A stretch of 64,000 nucleotides of DNA from Bacillus sp. E(2018) (lineage in GTDB: Bacteria; Bacillota; Bacilli; Bacillales; Fictibacillaceae). The stretch lies in NCBI RefSeq assembly GCF_005503015.1, contig NZ_SCOL01000005.1, forward strand, positions 62,001 to 126,000. Direction: 5' to 3'. Below, in pieces: positions 50,701 through 60,039 of the stretch (the first letter of the stretch is position 1; every line of letters starts with the position of its first letter). The notes beneath the pieces were generated by a model. The model was not told the DNA's origin. It ran no database searches and was given only the letters and a program-made list of their open reading frames with translations. Position numbers and translations under genes: made by a program.

Positions 50701-52755
50701 ATGAAAGTCATGTCAAAAAACTTAATCGGTAACAAAGCATTTAATCTGTATCAACTAAAAGAAAATTCATTAAATGTACCCCCGTTTATGGTGATTACTT
50801 CAGATACAAACGATCATGATCTTAATAAGATAATGTCTTCTCTTGAAGCTACGATCCCTTCAGTTAATGGTTGGGCTGTTCGATCATCATCTGTAGTTGA
50901 GGATTCTTATGAAAAATCATTTGCAGGAAAATTTGAAACTGTATTTATTTCAAAAGTTGATGAATTGCAAGAAGCAGTCAAGAAAGTTTTAAATTCTGAT
51001 GAATCTAATCATTCAATGGGAGTCATTGTTCAAGAGTTTATTCAGGCGGAATATTCTGGTGTTGTTTTTTCTTGTAATCCCTTTACTGGTAATGAGCAAG
51101 TATTGATTGAAGTCGTTGAGGGTCAAGGAGAGAAATTAGTATCAGGATTTGAAACACCATTCATGTATGAAGGTGAAAAATGGCTTACTAAAGAGGTGCT
51201 GTCAGACAGTATAGTTGAAGAATTAAAATTAGTTATTAAGACTATGAAAACTAAATTTAAGTGCGATGTCGATATGGAATTTTGTGTAAAAAGAGGTGAG
51301 TTGTTTTGGCTACAGGTAAGGCCGGTTACTAAAATTTCTAATGTACGACCACAAAGCCTAGATAACATTAAAGGTGATTGGTTCTTATTAGACCAATGTA
51401 CGGAACCTGTGAGTCCTTTAATTCAAGAGCTAGATCCAGCAGGTTTTTTTAATTTTAATCTTTGGGATACCATCTTTATTGATAATTACCCTTATATACA
51501 AATGAAGACTGCAATGTTTATGGGCCAGCAGAATGTTGATGTTGATGTTAAGCGTGAATGGGAGGAAATTCGGATGACATATGAGCCTATGTTTGATGAA
51601 TACCTAAATGAAGAGTATCACGAAGACTCTATAGAGTTATTGTGGGAAACACTGCATAAACAAATAAATGTATATCGCAGCTTTACAGAAAGGTACATGG
51701 ATAGAAAATGGATGTTTATGCGAAGGAAAGTAGGTAGTAGATTACAAGAATTGATTAAAAAATCACTCGGAGAAAATGTAAATCTAAATACTGAATTAGG
51801 AAAACTTACAACTTCTTTAAATACACTAACAGCTCAAAAGGTTAACATGTTGAACGAAATTGCATTGGATTTTAATCAACAACATACTATCAATCAAAAT
51901 CTTTTCAGGAACTTTTTAAATAAGTTTGGTTACGAAATGCCTCATCCTGTCGCAATTCATCTCCCCTCCCTTGGAGAAAGACCAGATGAGTTACTTTTTA
52001 AAATAAAAGAACTATCTAAGAATTCGTCTAAAAAAGAATCTAAAAAAGCTGATTGGATAGGATATGCGAATAACATATCAAAGAAATTATCTATCACTTT
52101 AGCGGAAGAGTTCAATGAGATGCTTCAACTTTATAGAGAATGCTTAATTCGTACAGAAGATGATGATTATTTATTACAAAAAGGGGCTGCATCAACGCGT
52201 AAGCTTCTTTTGGAAATTGGGAAACGACTTACTCTAACCAACAAGTTAAAGAGACCAAACATGATTTTTTATCTTTCAAAAAGAGAATTAGAAAAAGCAG
52301 TTTTGTTAAACAAAGATATCAATGTTAACCATAAAGAACGATCAAGCAGCTTTAGAATGTCACAGGCAAGAATGCCAAAAACAACTTTGAGTGCAGAGAA
52401 ACATGAACAAGATGGTAAGAAGGTAGAACTTTTACAAGGGACAGGAGTATCAGCGGGAAAAGCTTTAGGTGAGATTTATATAATTAACAACCCATTGGAC
52501 CGCAATTCTTATTCAATTCCAAGTGGAAGTATAGTAGTAGCGCCAGTTTTAACACCTAACTTATCTTATAATTTGATTTCAGCAGCAGCTGTCATTACTG
52601 AAATTGGAGGATTCTTATCACATGGAGCTATCTTTGCCAGAGAAGTCGGAATTCCTGCGATAGTAGGTGTAGAAGATGTTTGTACGTTACTGAAAAATGG
52701 AGAAAAGGTAAGAGTGGATGCAAATAATGGGCTGATAGAAGTGATTCAGAAGTGA
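50701..52755 (+). CDS. PEP-synthase/rifampin-phosphotransferase-like dikinase
   Basis: A 684-residue protein. The N-terminal ~215 residues are the PEP-synthase ATP-binding domain (WAVRSSSVVEDSYEKSFAG, VIVQEFIQAEYSGVVFS, LFWLQVRPVTK). A middle substrate domain is unfamiliar, and the C-terminal swivelling domain has the phospho-His in ITEIGGFLSHGAIFARE and GIPAIVG. There is no PEP/pyruvate-binding TIM barrel. This order (ATP domain, substrate domain, His domain) is that of rifampin phosphotransferases, which use ATP to phosphorylate a drug hydroxyl. ATG 50701 follows GCGGAGG. Best guess is a kinase acting on the pathway product or an intermediate. Confidence 0.8.
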   Translation: MKVMSKNLIGNKAFNLYQLKENSLNVPPFMVITSDTNDHDLNKIMSSLEATIPSVNGWAVRSSSVVEDSYEKSFAGKFETVFISKVDELQEAVKKVLNSDESNHSMGVIVQEFIQAEYSGVVFSCNPFTGNEQVLIEVVEGQGEKLVSGFETPFMYEGEKWLTKEVLSDSIVEELKLVIKTMKTKFKCDVDMEFCVKRGELFWLQVRPVTKISNVRPQSLDNIKGDWFLLDQCTEPVSPLIQELDPAGFFNFNLWDTIFIDNYPYIQMKTAMFMGQQNVDVDVKREWEEIRMTYEPMFDEYLNEEYHEDSIELLWETLHKQINVYRSFTERYMDRKWMFMRRKVGSRLQELIKKSLGENVNLNTELGKLTTSLNTLTAQKVNMLNEIALDFNQQHTINQNLFRNFLNKFGYEMPHPVAIHLPSLGERPDELLFKIKELSKNSSKKESKKADWIGYANNISKKLSITLAEEFNEMLQLYRECLIRTEDDDYLLQKGAASTRKLLLEIGKRLTLTNKLKRPNMIFYLSKRELEKAVLLNKDINVNHKERSSSFRMSQARMPKTTLSAEKHEQDGKKVELLQGTGVSAGKALGEIYIINNPLDRNSYSIPSGSIVVAPVLTPNLSYNLISAAAVITEIGGFLSHGAIFAREVGIPAIVGVEDVCTLLKNGEKVRVDANNGLIEVIQK

Positions 52756-53639
52756 ATATGGATCAGTTTACAGTGGCTACCTCTAAAGATATTGCAGAAT
52801 TAAATGATTTAGAGATTCCTTTTAATTTCAAGAATAATATCAGTTTGGAATTAACAGAAGAAAACTTGAACCGTTTTAGGTGGATTCTAAAAAGAAAAGA
52901 TAGTCGAATTGTTGGATTTCATCGTAGTTTCATTGTTAGTGGTTGGGGATTCTTGTCGGGTATTTTTATTCAGAGAGACAATACTGACCAATGGCTACTA
53001 CCGAAACTTGTAAACTACGCCATTAAGGATTTAATTTCTAATGGATGTAGCGGTTTGATAGCATGGGATGATTCACCACCATCGTATAAGACTGATATTT
53101 TGAAACGTTATGGATTTACTGAGTATCCATCTTGTATTAATCGTCTTTTTTTTAATCGTGAAGGCATAGAGAAGTTATCTTTTACTAGTCAACAAAATGC
53201 TGGTTGGTCAATTTCAACAGAACGGGATGTTAAAAACATTCTTTTATTAGCCAAAAGGGTAAGTTCTTATATAAACCTAGATAATTTAAAGGAAGTTAAA
53301 GAGTCATTTTGGATAGTTAAATATCATGAAGGAAATATAGTTGCTGCAATAAATTATTGGGTTCACGGAAATACGGCTGAAGTTCATTTTTCAATTTCAG
53401 AGAACGTAAGCTTGGATATTACTGGAGGAATTCAGGCTCTAGCCTTAAAAGTATCTAATATTCAAAGGATACAATTCCTAAAAATAAATCTAGAACCCGA
53501 AAGGGTTCTAACCTTAATAAGATTAACATCATTTGGAGCATGTACATATCGCAATGGATATAAAAATACATGTTTAATTCGGGCGTTACAGAAAGAACAA
53601 AGGAGAGTTGAAAAATGCGTAAGTATAAAGCAATTATAA
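52752..53639 (+). CDS. GNAT-like acyltransferase
   Basis: A 295-residue protein that starts with GTG overlapping the previous stop (ATG 52758 also possible). Two GNAT-like halves are suggested: FKNNISLELTEENLNRFRWI, LSGIFIQRDNTDQWLLPKLV with the acetyl-CoA-type turn, and a second weaker half (NIVAAINYWVHGNTAEVHFS). Conservation is low. It lies between a kinase and a B12-radical SAM gene in a tight operon. It may be the acyltransferase that uses the free ACP. Function unproven. Confidence 0.5.
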   Translation: MNMDQFTVATSKDIAELNDLEIPFNFKNNISLELTEENLNRFRWILKRKDSRIVGFHRSFIVSGWGFLSGIFIQRDNTDQWLLPKLVNYAIKDLISNGCSGLIAWDDSPPSYKTDILKRYGFTEYPSCINRLFFNREGIEKLSFTSQQNAGWSISTERDVKNILLLAKRVSSYINLDNLKEVKESFWIVKYHEGNIVAAINYWVHGNTAEVHFSISENVSLDITGGIQALALKVSNIQRIQFLKINLEPERVLTLIRLTSFGACTYRNGYKNTCLIRALQKEQRRVEKCVSIKQL

Positions 53640-54952
53640 TAAATCTTAATTCATCACCAGATTTAAACTTTCAGCCTGTTTTTCCTATTGGAGCAGTTTA
53701 TGTCCATTCTTATTTAAAACAAATTGGTGCGGAGAGTAGATTTATAGACTTTTTTGTATCTCCATCATCTTTTGAATCATTGGAATTTTTAAACGAAGAT
53801 TTCGACTGTATTGGATTCTCGCTTAGGAACATAGATTCTATGGAGTTAGATAGTGTGTTTTATGCTCCTTATTACAGAAAGATCATGGAACGTATTGTTA
53901 ATAGAGCAAAAGAAATAAACCCATCTACACTCGTTTTATTAGGTGGGGGGGGGTACTCAGTTTACCACAATGGTCTCAAGGATCTTTTACCTTTCGATAT
54001 AGGCATTACAGGAAATGTTGAAGAAGATCTGTATGATGCTATTTATAATCATTCTCAACAACTTGGTGGTGGGTTCCATTTACTTCCAAACTTTCATCCG
54101 TTCCCTCTCGATTTTAATTCAGAATTAGTACATACCTATATAAAAAAGGGTGCTAAACAGATAGGTATACCTACTCGTTGTGGTGGAAGGTGCCCAATGA
54201 AGTGTGTATATTGCTCGTACGGAAAAATAGATAATAAGACTAATATTACAAGACCTCTCAATATACTTAAGGAAGATATACTAAGCTTGTATAACATGGG
54301 AATTAGGGAGGTATTCTTCACCGATTCACTATTTAATATCTCCCTCTCACATGCAAAGGAAATTTGCAGGATGATTATTGATTTAAATTTACCAGATTTT
54401 CAGTGGTCTGCTTATGCTAAGCCAACAACTAATATGGAATTTATAGAACTAGCAAAACGTTCTGGATGTAAAAGCCTTCAAATATCTTTTGATACCTTTG
54501 ATCCCGAGATGTTAAAAACGCTGAAAAAAGGATTTAATCAAGATCAAGCCATAGAGTTTATTGAGAATTGCAAGAAGTGGGAGCTTGATCTAATGGGGCT
54601 GTTTTTATTCGGTGGACCTGGGGAAAATGAAGAAACTATTAAAGAAACTTGTCGAATTATTAATAAATACTTTAAACGAGGGGAATTCTTTTTCTCTTTT
54701 GGTATGCGAGTTTTGCCTGGAAGTTTGTTGGCAGATCTATCAGGTATACCAGAAGAAGACATGGTAAAACCACTATTCTGGCCATTCGAAGAATCATGTT
54801 TTGATTACGTTTTAACGCATCTGGATCAACGTTTCCTTCGGTTTAATAATCTTGGGAAAATATCAAGTTGGAGAAGAGAGTATAAAAAAATGAGACTTGA
54901 AATGTTACCTAAGGCAAATAAAAAAATTCTTCAAGGAACGGTAGCTTTATAG
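53615..54952 (+). CDS. B12-binding-type radical SAM enzyme
   Basis: A 445-residue protein. Residues 1-~165 form a cobalamin-binding-like Rossmann domain (FPIGAVYVHSYLKQIGAESR, DFDCIGFSLRN, STLVLLGGGGY). The radical SAM cluster motif is C-x3-C-x2-C in GRCPMKCVYCSYG at ~residue 190, followed by LFGGPGENEETI. These enzymes methylate unreactive carbons or catalyse ring changes. AAGGAG precedes the ATG. Within a peptide cluster it may C-methylate core residues. It overlaps the GNAT gene by 25 bases. Confidence 0.82.
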   Translation: MRKYKAIIINLNSSPDLNFQPVFPIGAVYVHSYLKQIGAESRFIDFFVSPSSFESLEFLNEDFDCIGFSLRNIDSMELDSVFYAPYYRKIMERIVNRAKEINPSTLVLLGGGGYSVYHNGLKDLLPFDIGITGNVEEDLYDAIYNHSQQLGGGFHLLPNFHPFPLDFNSELVHTYIKKGAKQIGIPTRCGGRCPMKCVYCSYGKIDNKTNITRPLNILKEDILSLYNMGIREVFFTDSLFNISLSHAKEICRMIIDLNLPDFQWSAYAKPTTNMEFIELAKRSGCKSLQISFDTFDPEMLKTLKKGFNQDQAIEFIENCKKWELDLMGLFLFGGPGENEETIKETCRIINKYFKRGEFFFSFGMRVLPGSLLADLSGIPEEDMVKPLFWPFEESCFDYVLTHLDQRFLRFNNLGKISSWRREYKKMRLEMLPKANKKILQGTVAL

Positions 54953-56418
54953 TGGAGGATGTACCATACAAAAAGACACTGATACAATATGTAATTCATT
55001 GGGCGAACTATAGACCTGATTCAATAGCCTTAGTAGACCCTTACAGGCAACTTTCTTACATTGAATTGAAGAAAGAGATTATATATATACAACATTTTTT
55101 ATTGAATTCAGGTATCAACAAGGGTGTGACTGTTGCAATATCTTCCCAAAAAAGTGTTGATTTGATTGTGTTTTATCTAGCTCTCTTTGGGCTTGGAGTT
55201 AATGTGGTTCCTCTGCCTGAACAGATAGATGATATAAAAAAAGTAAGGAATTTAATCAAGTTAACACATGTAAACTATGTTCTTACCAATACTGATTTGT
55301 TAAAAAGAGGGACATGGAATCTCTTTCAAGTTGAATCTTTTTTAAATATGGCAGACCGAACAGTAGTTAATTTTCAGGAGATATATGCAAGAAATAAATC
55401 AGAATTAACAGTTTATGATGAGAATGAACAAGTCTACTTTAATATAACTTCAGGTTCTACTGGTAATAGTAAGGCAGCGAGAGTTGGTAATAAAGAAATT
55501 ATATACAATGCAATTAAAGTTAACGAACTGTTTCCAATTACGTATAAAGATTGTTATTGTTGTTTGTTTTCTTCTGAAATGCATCCGCATGAAATTTTTG
55601 CCAAATCAATTGTATCAGGTGCTAAGTGTTTACTATTATCAAACTTTCACATCAGACATTTTAAACGGTACTTAATCAAAGAGGGTATTACACATCTGTT
55701 AACTACTCCTAATATTCTCCAAAAACTATTATCCTTAGTACCGGATACTGAGACATGGCAGGGAATTAAATACTCTCTTACAGGTGGAGAAAATGTACCT
55801 TATGTCCTGAGAAAAGAGTTTCATGAAATAACTTCAAAAAAACTGATTACTGCTTGGGGAAGTACTGAAACCACTGGGATAGTAATTACACTACCTGAAG
55901 AGTATTCCTTGGATCATAGGAATGTTTTAGGTGTACCAATACCAGGATATGACATAAAAATCATACCAGAAACCAGTGAATTATTAATAACCGGTGAATC
56001 ATGTATAAAAAGCTATTGGAATTTTTCAGGAACTTCTCCTATAGATGAAACAGGATATTATCATACGTCTGATATAGTTTCAATTGATGAAACAGGAGTT
56101 TTATTCTACGAAGGGAGGCTAGATTCAATCATAAAAGTAGGTGCTAAAAAGCTTTCATTAATACACATTGAAAATCAATTATTACAGATAAAGGGCCTCT
56201 CTGAAATATCTGTTCTTTATAATCAGTATAAAATGAAGACATTTGTATTTTTTTGTTTAACTGATAAACAATACTTAGATGATGTAATTTTTAAAGTGAA
56301 AGAGTTGTTAAAACAGGAAATGAATACCCAAGGTTTTCGTTTAATACACTTGCCAAATCTTCCAAAACTCTCAAATGGAAAGGTAGATAAGCAGAAATTA
56401 CTAGTAACTTTTGAGTAA
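54952..56418 (+). CDS. AMP ligase/adenylation protein of the peptide cluster
   Basis: A 488-residue ANL protein: ITSGSTGNSKAARVG (A3), AWGSTETTG (A5), GYYHTSDIVSIDE (A7), YEGRLDSIIKVGAKKLSL (A8) and LSNGKVDKQKL (A10 Lys). There is no fused carrier, so the ACP encoded at 47828 is the expected partner. The start is GTG, directly after the previous stop. Substrate cannot be predicted; its presence means a carboxylic or amino acid is added to the product from outside the ribosomal peptide. Confidence 0.83.
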   Translation: MEDVPYKKTLIQYVIHWANYRPDSIALVDPYRQLSYIELKKEIIYIQHFLLNSGINKGVTVAISSQKSVDLIVFYLALFGLGVNVVPLPEQIDDIKKVRNLIKLTHVNYVLTNTDLLKRGTWNLFQVESFLNMADRTVVNFQEIYARNKSELTVYDENEQVYFNITSGSTGNSKAARVGNKEIIYNAIKVNELFPITYKDCYCCLFSSEMHPHEIFAKSIVSGAKCLLLSNFHIRHFKRYLIKEGITHLLTTPNILQKLLSLVPDTETWQGIKYSLTGGENVPYVLRKEFHEITSKKLITAWGSTETTGIVITLPEEYSLDHRNVLGVPIPGYDIKIIPETSELLITGESCIKSYWNFSGTSPIDETGYYHTSDIVSIDETGVLFYEGRLDSIIKVGAKKLSLIHIENQLLQIKGLSEISVLYNQYKMKTFVFFCLTDKQYLDDVIFKVKELLKQEMNTQGFRLIHLPNLPKLSNGKVDKQKLLVTFE

Positions 56419-56426
56419 GGGTGTGT

Positions 56427-58430
56427 ATGAATATTTCAAAGAAAAATGCATTTTTAGAGCATGACTTAACTGAGTTTTTAAAACAATTTATGGTTAATTA
56501 TAGATTTCTAAATCCACGGAAAAAAAGTAAATATAAATGGAACAAAGAAGTTTTATTTATAACAAAATTCCCTCCAGTAATTGGTGGTGTTGCAACTCAA
56601 GAGTATTGGAGAGCGAGGCACTTGGCTCTTAATGGCTTTAAAGTTAGGGTTGTAACCAATTGTAACGAAGCCGATGTTTCCTTACGATCTAACAATTGGA
56701 GAATAGATGATTTGTCCTGGATTGATTTCACAGACCAAAAGTCTGGCGGTTTACTGAAAACCTATTTTACTGAACCAAGTTTTTTAAAAGAAACAATTAA
56801 TCAAAAGCATAGACATATCCCCATGGATTCAATGTCTCAATCAAAACTCTTTGGATTAGCATATAAGGTGATAAAAGAGTATAACTCCTCAGTTATTATA
56901 AGTGGCTATTTAGAACCTTATGGAGCAGCAGCTAATGAACTAAGTATTAAAACTGGTATACCTGTATATCAACACTTTGCAGGAAGTGATATTGAGAGAT
57001 TATCTAACATACCAGAGATAGGTTGGCGCTACGAGAGTCTATTACAAGAGGCAGCAATGATAAGTACTTCTTGGGATAAATTATCACGTCTACTTTCTTT
57101 TAATATTCCGCTACAAAAACTAAATATTATACCACCACCTACATTATTACCATCCGAACTTTTTTGTACAGAAGGTAAGAAAATGTATGTGAAAAATGGA
57201 AATGAAATCGTATTAGGTATTTATGGAAAATACAGTCCTCATAAATGTGCAGAGGAATTATTACAAGCTTCATTACAATTAATTGAAAAAGGTTTGGAAA
57301 TAAAAGTTTTCCTGTTATTAGTTGATGAATATTCAACTAATATACAGTTAATGAAATATATTGATGAGTTAAAAGCAAGGAATGCCATCATTATAGGGAG
57401 GGGAGTCCCTCCGTGGAGGATCCCAGAATTTATCCGATCATGTGATGCTATTTGTTTGTTAGAGTCTGATTTTCCGATAAAAGTTCATGCGCCTATTACT
57501 CCATTAGAAGTAGCTTTATGTGGTAAACCAATATTATTTTCTAATGAAATGTACAATAAAATTCGAATTGAGGGGTTTGAAGAAGGTAAGAATTGTATAG
57601 TGATCGATGAACCAAGAAATATTGATCAAATAGCTCTAGGAATTAAGCGACTATCTAGTATAGATGATAACCAAGTTATAAGACTCAGTAAAAAAGTTAA
57701 TAAAAATATAAATTATTCATTATGGGATGACTATACAAGTGCAATAGAATCTTTATTTGGTTTCAATGGGATGGGGAATTATAAACATATAAACATGTTT
57801 AATCATCTTGTATGTATATATTCTTTTTTTCCACTTACTCTATCTTTGCTAGAAAACTACTCTGATGAAACATATGAATGGGTTCAAACCCACTTGTCTA
57901 TTGAGAACTCCTTAAATTTAGCTTATGAATTTCAGGGTTTTCTAAAGAGAAGGTATTCAGGAATAAATGTTTATATAGATGATGCAATCTCGTATGAAGG
58001 TGCCCGAGTAGAATCTTTCAAACTGGCTTTAGAACTTAAGCCTAAACATGTTGAAAATCATCTCATTCGAATGAATTTCTTAGATGAAGATCAAATAAAT
58101 TGCCAAGTGAAACTACGTAATAATCCTATTTTAGTAGCGTTTAAAACTAATATTGTTGATATATATAACTCTTTATTTCAAAAGTCTTTCACACTATGTG
58201 AGGTTGAGACACAGCATTTTCTTTTCCTGTCATCCAATGGATTAACATATCACTGTTTTAATGTTTCAAAACAAGATCTTTTAGATTTAGAGAAATTAAG
58301 AGCGGGAATATCTATTCAACAAATAAAAGGGAAGTCTCAATTACTTAAACAGCTAACTTTTTATAACTATCTAACTTCCTCGATTGAAAAAAAAATAGTT
58401 GAATTGGAGGAATTGAATTGCAAGAAATAA
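56427..58430 (+). CDS. GT4-type glycosyltransferase with C-terminal extension
   Basis: A 667-residue protein. Residues ~30-430 are a GT-B glycosyltransferase: VLFITKFPPVIGGVATQEYW (acceptor domain start), LGIYGKYSPHKCAEELLQAS and APITPLEVALCGKPILFS (the donor E-x7-E-like region). The C-terminal ~230 residues (from GFNGMGNYKHINMFNHLVCI) have no family I know; HVENHLIRMNFLDE is in this part. ATG 56427 follows AAGGGTG. It probably adds a sugar to the product. It overlaps the next gene by 13 bases. Confidence 0.75.
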   Translation: MNISKKNAFLEHDLTEFLKQFMVNYRFLNPRKKSKYKWNKEVLFITKFPPVIGGVATQEYWRARHLALNGFKVRVVTNCNEADVSLRSNNWRIDDLSWIDFTDQKSGGLLKTYFTEPSFLKETINQKHRHIPMDSMSQSKLFGLAYKVIKEYNSSVIISGYLEPYGAAANELSIKTGIPVYQHFAGSDIERLSNIPEIGWRYESLLQEAAMISTSWDKLSRLLSFNIPLQKLNIIPPPTLLPSELFCTEGKKMYVKNGNEIVLGIYGKYSPHKCAEELLQASLQLIEKGLEIKVFLLLVDEYSTNIQLMKYIDELKARNAIIIGRGVPPWRIPEFIRSCDAICLLESDFPIKVHAPITPLEVALCGKPILFSNEMYNKIRIEGFEEGKNCIVIDEPRNIDQIALGIKRLSSIDDNQVIRLSKKVNKNINYSLWDDYTSAIESLFGFNGMGNYKHINMFNHLVCIYSFFPLTLSLLENYSDETYEWVQTHLSIENSLNLAYEFQGFLKRRYSGINVYIDDAISYEGARVESFKLALELKPKHVENHLIRMNFLDEDQINCQVKLRNNPILVAFKTNIVDIYNSLFQKSFTLCEVETQHFLFLSSNGLTYHCFNVSKQDLLDLEKLRAGISIQQIKGKSQLLKQLTFYNYLTSSIEKKIVELEELNCKK

Positions 58431-59011
58431 CTGTTAGATTACCAAATGCTATGGGAATAAAAAATCATTCACTCGTAGAGAAGTTAGTTTTTAAAATCGA
58501 AAATGCAATCTCTAAGGATTATTACGAAAAAATTCAGTATAGAGTATTAAAAAGTAATCCTGAGATTAGCATAAATGATTTTTTAGTTCGTTGGTTTGAA
58601 TTAAAACGTTATTTCATATTAAAGGCGATATTTCCTGAATTGTCCATGTATTCTAAAGAAGTAGATGAAATTTGGCATGAAATGTTGATGTTTACAAGAG
58701 AGTACCAAGATTTTAGTGAAAGATTTCTAGGTAGCATGTTGCATCATAACCCCCATATTGAAGAAAATATTGAGGACTTTTTCGGCAAAGGATGGTTTGA
58801 CTGGGCATACCTTCAACTCTTTCACCTTGAACCATTTAGTTGGCACTTGTGGCATGGTTTTTTATTTCACAAACTAAATCCTGGTATTGAAAACCTTCTA
58901 AGAAGCGGGCAAGTACATGAAATAGAAAAGATTTTCAATACTCAATTCATAAAGTCATTCCCAGAAGGAGAAACATTTTTAAAGAATGTAATTGATAAGT
59001 TACTAAATTAA
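58418..59011 (+). CDS. small protein with DUF1399-like 'VDEIWHEML' motif
   Basis: A 197-residue protein with TTG start (GGAGGA 7 bases upstream). The central stretch EVDEIWHEMLMFTREYQDFS followed by LHHNPHIEE resembles the conserved motif of bacterial glycine-rich-domain/DUF1399 proteins (DxxWHxHxxxxxxYxxFC...HxP). His and Trp are abundant toward the end (FSWHLWHGFLFHKL). The family function is unknown. Being in the middle of the operon, it could be a tailoring enzyme or a carrier of a metal. Confidence 0.55.
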   Translation: MQEITVRLPNAMGIKNHSLVEKLVFKIENAISKDYYEKIQYRVLKSNPEISINDFLVRWFELKRYFILKAIFPELSMYSKEVDEIWHEMLMFTREYQDFSERFLGSMLHHNPHIEENIEDFFGKGWFDWAYLQLFHLEPFSWHLWHGFLFHKLNPGIENLLRSGQVHEIEKIFNTQFIKSFPEGETFLKNVIDKLLN

Positions 59012-59035
59012 AATCATAAAGGTAAGGTGTGAATT

Positions 59036-60025
59036 ATGCTAATTTCAGAAATAGTTGAGAACTTACAATTAACTGGTAAGAGCCAGCAAGATCTGTTTCA
59101 AAGAGCAAGAGAAGCGCGTCGTAATTCATATAATGATAGGGCAGTTTTACGGGGTGTTATTGAAGTTACCAATATTTGCAGAGTAAATTGTGATTATTGT
59201 CCAATGAGACGTGACAATATGAAAAACAATGATACTTATATACTTGATAACGAGGAGCTTATTTTAAACACTGTACGCGAAATAAAGGCAAATGGCATCA
59301 ACATTGTATTTTTTCAGGGTGGAGAGACAAATAAGACAACTAAACTTATTGGTGAAATTATTCCTAAAGTAAGAAAGATATATAATGACGATGTTGAAAT
59401 TCTTCTAAACTTAGGAATTAAAAAGAAAGAGGAGTATGAATATCTATTCGCTCAAGGTGCAACTAGTTATATATTAAAACATGAAACAAGTAATGAGCAA
59501 ATTCACCAAAAGTTACGTCACGAACCTCTTGGACGCAGGATTCAAGCAATAGAAGATCTCCTGTCTACTGGATTTAAGGTAGGGACAGGAATGATAACAG
59601 GATTGCCTGATCAGACAGTTGAAAGTGTTGCTGAAGATATTCTACTAGCTAAGAATTTGGGAGTACATATGTGCAGTGTATCACCTTTTGTTCCAGCACC
59701 AAATACTCCTTTAAGTGAACACTTGAGTGGTGATAATAATATTGCCTTAAATGCTATTGCAATTATGAGATTATTATCTCCACATTGGTTAATCCCTTCT
59801 GTTAGTGCAATGGAGAAGAATCTTGAGGGTGGTCAACAAGCAGGATTTAACGCCGGAGCTAATGTTATGACTATTAACTTCACACCCCCCGTACAATCTG
59901 ATAAATACCTTATTTATGGAAAAGATAGATTTGTAGTAAAAACAGATTATGCGAAACAGACATTAAAGAGTGTTGGACTGAAACCCTGCAAATCAATTTT
60001 TTCAATGTCTAAGAGCTTAGTTTAA
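59036..60025 (+). CDS. BioB-like radical SAM enzyme
   Basis: A 329-residue radical SAM protein with EVTNICRVNCDYCPMRRDN (C-x3-C-x2-C), GINIVFFQGGETNK, and VGTGMITGLPDQTVE, all typical of the biotin synthase/HydE/ThiH side of the superfamily. AAGGTG precedes the ATG. In biotin synthase-like enzymes an auxiliary cluster may donate sulfur; the Cys/Arg ligands for that are not obvious here. In the cluster it may form C-S or C-C bonds. Substrate unknown. Confidence 0.83.
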   Translation: MLISEIVENLQLTGKSQQDLFQRAREARRNSYNDRAVLRGVIEVTNICRVNCDYCPMRRDNMKNNDTYILDNEELILNTVREIKANGINIVFFQGGETNKTTKLIGEIIPKVRKIYNDDVEILLNLGIKKKEEYEYLFAQGATSYILKHETSNEQIHQKLRHEPLGRRIQAIEDLLSTGFKVGTGMITGLPDQTVESVAEDILLAKNLGVHMCSVSPFVPAPNTPLSEHLSGDNNIALNAIAIMRLLSPHWLIPSVSAMEKNLEGGQQAGFNAGANVMTINFTPPVQSDKYLIYGKDRFVVKTDYAKQTLKSVGLKPCKSIFSMSKSLV

Positions 60026-60039
60026 AAGGGGTTTATGAT

